DNA from: Akkermansia muciniphila
GTDB taxonomy: Bacteria; Verrucomicrobiota; Verrucomicrobiia; Limisphaerales; UBA9464
NCBI GenBank assembly: GCA_945900455.1
Contig: CAMDJH010000011.1
Span: 1-47,312, forward strand
Direction of reading: 5' to 3'
Length of the DNA stretch: 47,312 nt
The notes under the pieces are model-generated. The model ran no database searches. It worked only from the letters and a program-made list of their open reading frames with translations, and was not told the origin of the DNA. Made by a program: the position numbers and the translations under genes. Below are positions 41,828 to 47,312 of the stretch, piece after piece. Positions within the stretch are counted from its first letter, which is position 1; every line of letters starts with the position of its first letter.

Positions 41828-42276
41828 GCGCCTATCCAGACACATCGTTTCTGTGTGCAATGTATCGTCTGCAGGCTAACTCCCTGCGAGCCGCAACGTA
41901 TTTTGCCGCCATGCCGGAGCCACTGCGCATCGCATCCCCGCTACTCTACGAATTCCGGCAGTCTACCCGCTGGCAGGTTTTCCTGAATGCGAAGGATTCT
42001 TCGAAGGGTTTTGGCCGGATGACGGCCCAAGCGGCTTTGGCCATGCTCCAGGCGAACATTGCCGGAGGGGCCATCGTCGTGGTGCCGGTGGACTGGGCGG
42101 ACGTGGCGAGCACCGGGGAACGCCTCTCAACGCAGTATACCTGGGCTCGGGGTTATCGGGCTTTCGACATCCTTCATGTGGCCACTGCGTTGCATCTGGG
42201 AGTTTCGGAATTTCTGACCTTTGACAGCCAACAAAAGCAGTTGGCCAGAGCCGAAGGACTTCTAGTACCGCTATAA
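41824..42276 (+). CDS. vapC: VapC-type PIN-domain toxin
   Basis: The 150-residue protein has the PIN layout: PDTSFLCAMY (first Asp), PLLYEFRQSTRW (Glu near residue 44), GYRAFDILHVATALHLG (Asp near 114) and FLTFDSQQKQLARAEGL (Asp near 131). All four acidic metal-binding residues of a Mg-dependent ribonuclease are present, so it appears intact. It follows the Phd antitoxin with a 4-bp overlap. RNA target unknown. It ends 24 bp before the convergent end of the sugar ABC operon. Confidence 0.88.
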   Translation: MSAYPDTSFLCAMYRLQANSLRAATYFAAMPEPLRIASPLLYEFRQSTRWQVFLNAKDSSKGFGRMTAQAALAMLQANIAGGAIVVVPVDWADVASTGERLSTQYTWARGYRAFDILHVATALHLGVSEFLTFDSQQKQLARAEGLLVPL

Positions 42277-42300
42277 CATGCATGCCAGCGATCATTGCGG

Positions 42301-43332
42301 TTAGGTTGATTTTGGCCGTTTGTGTTTCTCGGTCCCCGCCGTGCCCGACGGGCCGGCCATGGCCGCCAGGCGCGGCAACGCGAGCGATGCGAGGAGCAGC
42401 AGTCCCGTGACGATTCCGGTGATTTCAGACGCCGTGCTGAGTGTCGCGGGGAGTCGTGTCAGTCCGTTCCCGAGAACACCCAAGACAGCGACACCGAGCA
42501 CGGTGCCGGCAACGCTCCCGCGTCCACCAAAAATACTGGCGCCGCCCAGCACCACTGCGGTGATCGCTGCCAGTTCATATCCAGTGCCAGCGTCGGCCTT
42601 CGCCGTTCCAAATCGCGCGGTATAGGTCAGTGCGGCCAAACCCGCGATTGCACCGGCGAGGCAATAGGCGCTGGCCACCCGGCGTCGGACGGGGAGTCCG
42701 GCATACTCGGCGCCCTCGGCGGAAAAGCCGATGGCTCGGATCGATCGGCCCCAGGTGGTTTGATGGATGAGCATCGCGATGCCCACGGCACACGCCAGAA
42801 GCAACCCGGCTTGGGCAGGCAGACCGCCCCATGCGCCCGTGCCGACGAAAAGGAAGGATTCCGGAAAGCCCGTAAACGCATCCGTCCCCTGAGTGATCGC
42901 TTCCGCCAATCCCCGGAATAGGGAATAGGTGCTCAAGGTGACAATCAGCGGAGGCAGCCGAAGGCGGGTAATCAAGAAGGCATTCATCGCGCCACCGATC
43001 AGGCCAACAACAACAGAACCCACCGCCGCCATCGGCCAGTCGACACCCACATCTCGCCAGAGCTTTCCGAAAAGTACCGCACAGAGTCCCAGAAGGGAGC
43101 CGACGGAGAGATCGATGCCGCCTGTCAGGATCACCGGTAACATCACCAACGCCAGCATTCCGATTTCAACGGAATGCCGTATTATGTTAACTCCGTTGTC
43201 TGCCGTAAGAAATCGGCGTCCAAAAAAGCCAAACACGATTAATTCAATCGCCAGCAACAGCATCAACCCGGCTTCGTGGCGGAATCGTAAGCCTGATACG
43301 ATCCGAATTAGCGGGGCAGGAAATGATTGCAT
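42301..43332 (-). CDS. sugar ABC transporter permease (RbsC-type)
   Basis: A 343-residue inner-membrane permease of the ribose/rhamnose importer class with about nine hydrophobic segments. It carries VILTGGIDLSVGSLLGLCAVLFGKL (about 60-85), GLIGGAMNAFLITRLRLPPLIVTLSTYSLFRGLAEAIT (about 110-145) and AITAVVLGGASIFGGRGSVAGTVLGVAVLGVLGNGL (about 258-293), the family's conserved loops that face the ATPase. It is the last gene of the rhaA operon. The companion permease lies 18 bp upstream. Confidence 0.92.
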   Translation of the reverse strand: MQSFPAPLIRIVSGLRFRHEAGLMLLLAIELIVFGFFGRRFLTADNGVNIIRHSVEIGMLALVMLPVILTGGIDLSVGSLLGLCAVLFGKLWRDVGVDWPMAAVGSVVVGLIGGAMNAFLITRLRLPPLIVTLSTYSLFRGLAEAITQGTDAFTGFPESFLFVGTGAWGGLPAQAGLLLACAVGIAMLIHQTTWGRSIRAIGFSAEGAEYAGLPVRRRVASAYCLAGAIAGLAALTYTARFGTAKADAGTGYELAAITAVVLGGASIFGGRGSVAGTVLGVAVLGVLGNGLTRLPATLSTASEITGIVTGLLLLASLALPRLAAMAGPSGTAGTEKHKRPKST

Positions 43333-43350
43333 GGAAAGGATGGGTCGAAG

Positions 43351-44298
43351 CTAGGTCACCGGAGGACGCGACTGCTGTTTCGGGCGTCGGAGACCATCGG
43401 CCGTGACGGCGGCTAGAATGATGACGCCGTGGACGGCTTTGTCCCAGTACGGTTTGGCTCCAAGATATGTGAGAGCCGGACTGATGCTGATCATTAGGAG
43501 AGTCGCTGGGAGCAGTGCGAACAGTCGGCCTCGTCCGCCGGACACCGCGAAACCGGCGACAACCGCCGCGGCAACCGCTTCGAGTTCTAGAAGCCGTCCG
43601 GTATTGGGATCAATCTGGGGAGATTGCGCTAGGTTAAGGGCTGCGGCGAGTCCGGTTAAAGTTCCGCATAGAACAAACGCCGCGAAGGTTGTGCGTCCCG
43701 GTGAAATCCCCGCCAGGCGTGCGGCTTCAGGGTCCGACCCGACGGCGTGAAGGTGTCGACCCGCCGCGAGATTTCGTTGAGCCCAGGCGAGAAAGGTGAG
43801 AACCACCAGAGCGGTCAGAACGACCGTCCATTGACCGCGCACCATCGAGAGGCTGAACCACTGAGTGTTGTCGGGGAGATTGATGAAAACACCTTGTTGA
43901 CCCAAGCGTAGGCATTCGCGCCACGTGACCATCGTGGCGAGCGTCACGACAATGGAAGGTAATCGGAGGGTCGCCACCAAGAAACCGTTGATCGCCCCTC
44001 CCCCGAGGCCCGTCAAAATGGCAACGGCCACGATCACCGCCGGAGTGGGGGCGAAGTGCGAGGCGTGCCCGGCGGCGACGCTGGCGACGGCATAGAGAGA
44101 GCCTACGGAGATGTCGATGTTGCGGGTAAGAATGACGAGGGCGATGCCGCAGGCCACCAGGAGTTTGGGGGCCGAGGACGTAAGACGCGATAGCAGTGGT
44201 TGTGGGGAAAAGAAGTCCGGTGCAAACACGGCGAGGCCGAGCCACAGGATGGCGAGGACGGCCGATACCATGAATTCGCGAGAATTCCACTTCAGCAC
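43351..44298 (-). CDS. sugar ABC transporter permease (RbsC-type)
   Basis: A 315-residue permease related to the previous one: LVILTRNIDISVGSLYAVASVAAGHA (about 55-80), GLGGGAINGFLVATLRLPSIVVTLATMVTWRECLRLG (about 97-133) and LEAVAAAVVAGFAVSGGRGRLFALLPATLLMI (about 240-270). Two different permeases form the heterodimeric channel, as in the rhamnose transporter of Rhizobium. It overlaps the ATPase gene stop by 7 bp. Confidence 0.92.
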   Translation of the reverse strand: MLKWNSREFMVSAVLAILWLGLAVFAPDFFSPQPLLSRLTSSAPKLLVACGIALVILTRNIDISVGSLYAVASVAAGHASHFAPTPAVIVAVAILTGLGGGAINGFLVATLRLPSIVVTLATMVTWRECLRLGQQGVFINLPDNTQWFSLSMVRGQWTVVLTALVVLTFLAWAQRNLAAGRHLHAVGSDPEAARLAGISPGRTTFAAFVLCGTLTGLAAALNLAQSPQIDPNTGRLLELEAVAAAVVAGFAVSGGRGRLFALLPATLLMISISPALTYLGAKPYWDKAVHGVIILAAVTADGLRRPKQQSRPPVT

Positions 44299-45839
44299 GG
44301 CGGATCCCCAGGTTCCAGGTTTCCCAGAGCCGCTCGCATCAACTGTGCGGCGCTGGGCTGACCGTCGAAAAGAGCGGTCAGCGTTCCTGATCGCATGACA
44401 CCGATTCGGTGACTCAGGGCCAGTATTTCCGCCAGCTCGCTCGAAATCAAAAGCACGGCAAGTCCTTCGTCAACGAGCCTACGGATATGTTGGTGTATTT
44501 CAGACTTGGCTCCGACATCCACACCTTGAGTGGGTTCGTCCAGGATGAGTACCCGCGGATTCGTGGCCAGCCACCGGGCCATGGCGACCTTTTGCTGGTT
44601 GCCTCCACTCAACGTATTCGCGTCCGCACCGCTGCCAGCCGTCTTGATGCCCAAGCGGTGGATATAGTGTTCTGCCAGTGTTTGCTCGGCATTCGGCCTT
44701 AGCCATCCCCTGGGAAAAATCCGAGAATGCACCGACATGGATACATTTTGCGCAACGGAAAGATCCAAAATGATTCCATGCCGGCGCCGATCCTCCGGCA
44801 GGTAACCGATCCCAAGTGCAATCGCTTCTTCCGGGGATGAAATCGTTACGGGAATTCCGTCCAGCCGGATTTCGCCGGTATCGGCGGGGGTTAGCCCAAA
44901 TAGAATCCGGGCTAACTCCGTTCGCCCCGCGCCGACCAGCCCTGTCAATCCTACGATTTCACCCGCACGAATCGTGAACGTGATGTTGTGAACGCCGCTA
45001 TCTTCACATCCCAATCCATGAACGATCAAGCGATCCGGCGCGCCTGCGGGCGGGATTGCGACAGGTGTTCGCTCCAAGTTTCGCCCGACCATCCAATGGA
45101 TGAGATCGGCTTCGTCGAAACCCTGACCGATGGCTGTCCCTTCCGCGCTGCCCGTTCTCGTCAAGTCCCGGGTCACCACGCTTTCGCCATCACGGAGAAC
45201 CGTTACCCGATCGGCGATCCGAAAGATTTCTTCGAGGCGGTGTGAGATATAGATAATCCCCGACCCGTTGCGGCGGAGGTTGTCGACGACCCCAAACAAG
45301 AGCTCCTGTTCCGGTTGCGTCAGGGACGCGGTGGGCTCATCCATGATGAGAATCTTCGCCCCGGCTCCGATGGCGCAGGCAATCTCAACCAACTGTTGCT
45401 GGGGCATGGAAAGATCGTGTACCCCGGTCTCGCCGGAGAATCCGGCGCCCACCTGACGGAGCAGAGACCCTGCGAGTCGACGGCGCTCGCGGTGGCGGAC
45501 GCGACGAAACGGTGATGTCGATTCGAGCCGCAAGCCGATATTTTCGGTGACGGTGAGATCCGGAAAAAGCGCCGGCTGCTGATAGATGCAGGCAATACCA
45601 AGACTGCGAGCTATCGCGGGGGTCAGTCGCGAAATCGGATATCCTCCCACCGCCACCGTGCCGGCGTCCGGTGGATGGGCACCGGTGATCACCTTGATCA
45701 AAGTCGATTTTCCGGCACCATTGCCGCCGAGGAGTGCGTGAACCTCGCCCGGGCGCAATTCGAAGTTCACGCCGTTCAGTGCGGTCACGGCGCCAAACGC
45801 CTTCTTAATTCCAATGAGCTGGAGCAGGGGTGGCGTCAC
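44292..45839 (-). CDS. sugar ABC transporter ATPase (two ABC domains, RbsA-type)
   Basis: A 515-residue ATPase from GTG 45839, which overlaps the rhaA stop (GTGA). The frame is open upstream to 46127 but that part lies antisense within rhaA. Domain 1: LIGIKKAFGAVTALNGVNFELRPGEVHALLGGNGAGKSTLIKV (Walker A) and the Walker B ILIMDEPTASL. Domain 2 has a degenerate Walker A (VGAGRTELARILFG), LSGGNQQKVAMARWLATNPRVLILDEPTQGVDVGAKSEIH and a functional signature. This matches RbsA/RhaT-type importers. It energises L-rhamnose import through the two permeases. Confidence 0.93.
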   Translation of the reverse strand: MTPPLLQLIGIKKAFGAVTALNGVNFELRPGEVHALLGGNGAGKSTLIKVITGAHPPDAGTVAVGGYPISRLTPAIARSLGIACIYQQPALFPDLTVTENIGLRLESTSPFRRVRHRERRRLAGSLLRQVGAGFSGETGVHDLSMPQQQLVEIACAIGAGAKILIMDEPTASLTQPEQELLFGVVDNLRRNGSGIIYISHRLEEIFRIADRVTVLRDGESVVTRDLTRTGSAEGTAIGQGFDEADLIHWMVGRNLERTPVAIPPAGAPDRLIVHGLGCEDSGVHNITFTIRAGEIVGLTGLVGAGRTELARILFGLTPADTGEIRLDGIPVTISSPEEAIALGIGYLPEDRRRHGIILDLSVAQNVSMSVHSRIFPRGWLRPNAEQTLAEHYIHRLGIKTAGSGADANTLSGGNQQKVAMARWLATNPRVLILDEPTQGVDVGAKSEIHQHIRRLVDEGLAVLLISSELAEILALSHRIGVMRSGTLTALFDGQPSAAQLMRAALGNLEPGDPPC

Positions 45840-47125
45840 GCTCGGTGGACTCGAGTCTGCATTTCGTAGCGGCGAACATCGCTGAGCCACGCTTCTCCGA
45901 TCGGGACATTCAGACGTTTGCAGTGCTCGTTCCAAACCGCGCCAACCGGCAAGAAACGGGCCTCCTCCTGCAGAGCGAGCCGGGCGGTTCGGTCCCCGAA
46001 AGCTTCCGCCTCCCGGATTCCGGGAGGCTCCAAGAGAGCAATCAAGAGGGCTCGGAGGAGATTGCGCGCGCCAATCACCCAGGCGGCAATTCGATTGATG
46101 CTGGCATCGAAATAATCGAGACCCCAATGAACCCTTCCCAAAAGTCCGTTGGCCACCACTTCTCGCGTTATCGCGAGAAGTTCATCCGCGAGGGTGACCA
46201 CATGATCGCTATCCCAACGCACGCCCCGACTGACATGGAGCAGAATTTCCGGAAGGAACTGTAGCACGCTGGAAATCTTGTCGGCGATCGATTCCGTGGG
46301 GTGAAAATGGCCCGAATCGAGGCAGAGCAGTTTCCGTCGGGTCAGCGCGTATCCAAAATAAAACTCGGCCGAACCCACCGTGCACGATTCCGCTCCGATT
46401 CCAAAAAGCTTTGGTTCGACCGCATCCCGTAGGTGTTCGACCGGATACCGCTTCTGAAACACGGCGTCGAGGGACTCGACGAGCCGCTCCCGTGGCCCTT
46501 GGCGGTCCGCTGGAGTGTCCTTGAATCCGTCTGGAATCCAGAGGTTATTGATGCACGGTGTGTGCAACGCGTGTCCCATGGACGCCGCAATTGCCCGAGA
46601 CCTCCGGCAGTGAGTGATCCAGAACTGCCGGACGGAAGCGTCTGGATGGGACAATGTAAAGCCATCCGCCGCCCTCGAGTGGGCAAAGCACGTTGGATTG
46701 AAATCCAGACCCAGGCGACGCTCTGCGGCCCAGGCGATCCATGTCCGAAAGTGCTCGGGTGCCACCTCATCGCGATCCACCGGCCGGCCGCCAAAGTCCC
46801 CGTACATGGCGTGCAGGTTAACGCGATGCCTTCCCGGAATGAGCGCCAACGCCTGGTCGAGATCCGCCCTTAGTTCCTCGGCATTGGTGGCACGCCCTGG
46901 CTGATTGCCCGTCACAGCGAGACCCCCCCCAATGGGGCCCCGGTTGGTTTCAAATCCGCCGACATCGTCGCCCTGCCAACAGTGGAGCGATACGGCAATG
47001 CCGGCGAGTGTCCGGAGTGCGGCTTCGACATCGACACCGCGTTCCGCGAATTGGTCGCAAGCAAACGAGTAGGCGGGGTCCGCGGTGTCACGATTGCGTT
47101 GCCGGGAAGGAGTCGGTTTCTTCAT
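45836..47125 (-). CDS. rhaA: L-rhamnose isomerase
   Basis: It converts L-rhamnose to L-rhamnulose in the cytoplasm. The 429-residue protein follows E. coli RhaA closely along its length: VSLHCWQGDDVGGFE (about 46-60), NLHAMYGDFGG, AWAAERRLGLDFNPTCFAHSRAADGFTLSHPD, INNLWIPDGFKD, VEPKLFGIGAESCTVGSAEFYFGYA, LDSGHFHPTESIADKISS, LLHVSRGVRWDSDHVV and LDYFDASINRIAAWVIGARN, with the metal-binding Glu, Asp and His residues in place. It is the first gene in the window of the operon with the sugar ABC transporter. Kinase and aldolase genes for the pathway are not seen here. Confidence 0.95.
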   Translation of the reverse strand: MKKPTPSRQRNRDTADPAYSFACDQFAERGVDVEAALRTLAGIAVSLHCWQGDDVGGFETNRGPIGGGLAVTGNQPGRATNAEELRADLDQALALIPGRHRVNLHAMYGDFGGRPVDRDEVAPEHFRTWIAWAAERRLGLDFNPTCFAHSRAADGFTLSHPDASVRQFWITHCRRSRAIAASMGHALHTPCINNLWIPDGFKDTPADRQGPRERLVESLDAVFQKRYPVEHLRDAVEPKLFGIGAESCTVGSAEFYFGYALTRRKLLCLDSGHFHPTESIADKISSVLQFLPEILLHVSRGVRWDSDHVVTLADELLAITREVVANGLLGRVHWGLDYFDASINRIAAWVIGARNLLRALLIALLEPPGIREAEAFGDRTARLALQEEARFLPVGAVWNEHCKRLNVPIGEAWLSDVRRYEMQTRVHRA

Positions 47126-47312
47126 TTTGGAATGGATAAATCCTCTCCTCAGGGAGAAGGGCAGGGTAGGTGAGCGTTGAAACTATTTTCGTCCGACTCG
47201 AGGCCGGGATTTTTACTTTCCTACCATCTTAATCCAGCGAAAAAACGATTCGAGCGGCGAGGTATCGAGCGCCAGAACCAGTCAATGCCCCTGTTTTCAC
47301 CTAAAATGGGAA
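47126..47312 (-). other. upstream region of the rhaA operon
   Basis: On the minus strand a GAGGAGAGG stretch lies about 18 bp before the rhaA ATG, a loosely spaced ribosome site. I see no clear -35/-10 pair, and no coding frame. The substrate-binding protein and a regulator may lie beyond the window edge. Confidence 0.4.

Noticed and set aside
45840-46127. N-terminal extension of the ABC ATPase frame
   Set aside because: It lies antisense within rhaA; GTG 45839 overlaps the rhaA stop and starts the ABC domain.

Overview
The window looks like a chromosomal segment of a Verrucomicrobiota bacterium, probably from the Pedosphaera/Limisphaera (subdivision 3) side of the phylum. The evidence is the adjacent PSD1 (DUF1549/DUF1553) and DUF1501 genes, an H-X9-DG pseudopilin, secreted RCC1-repeat and TSP3-repeat proteins, frequent GTG/TTG starts, GC-rich dispersed hairpin repeats and several toxin-antitoxin scars. 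No rRNA, tRNA or CRISPR array was found. The assignment is inferred from gene content only.

Left part (1-9.6 kb): an RCC1-repeat protein, a minus-strand cluster of small genes that ends in a truncated PIN-domain toxin, a secreted vanadium-haloperoxidase-like enzyme and a LEA14-type lipoprotein. A minus-strand housekeeping cluster follows (proB, mazG, ribD). The 3' end of ribD is duplicated 1,204 bp away. Between the two copies lie a perfect palindrome, a DUF433/DUF5615 toxin-antitoxin pair and a transposase remnant.

Middle part (9.6-29.3 kb): a trypsin-like protein; a membrane protein and winged-helix regulator pair with an operator-like palindrome; then a tight plus-strand run ispH-queE-class III aminotransferase-rsmA-sugar isomerase-like-gmhB joined by 4-bp overlaps or short gaps. 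After it come two rhomboid proteases and an M3 oligopeptidase (minus), a large secreted metallophosphoesterase, a Tat-exported superoxide dismutase next to a small secreted Cys/Ala/Lys-rich protein, an RlmD-like RNA methyltransferase, a DksA-like protein with a degraded zinc finger, a diheme cytochrome c and a beta-propeller protein.

Right part (29.3-47.3 kb): a 1,151-residue protein that I read as PPi-dependent PEP carboxykinase, a DJ-1/PfpI protein, and an octaheme cytochrome c plus outer-membrane barrel module bounded by related hairpin repeats. Then come the PSD1-DUF1501 pair, a repeat cluster, an H-X9-DG pseudopilin, a Phd/VapC toxin-antitoxin pair and a minus-strand L-rhamnose operon (rhaA, double ABC ATPase, two permeases). 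Together the genes suggest a free-living polysaccharide user with an elaborate cell envelope and a chromosome scarred by small mobile and repeat elements.
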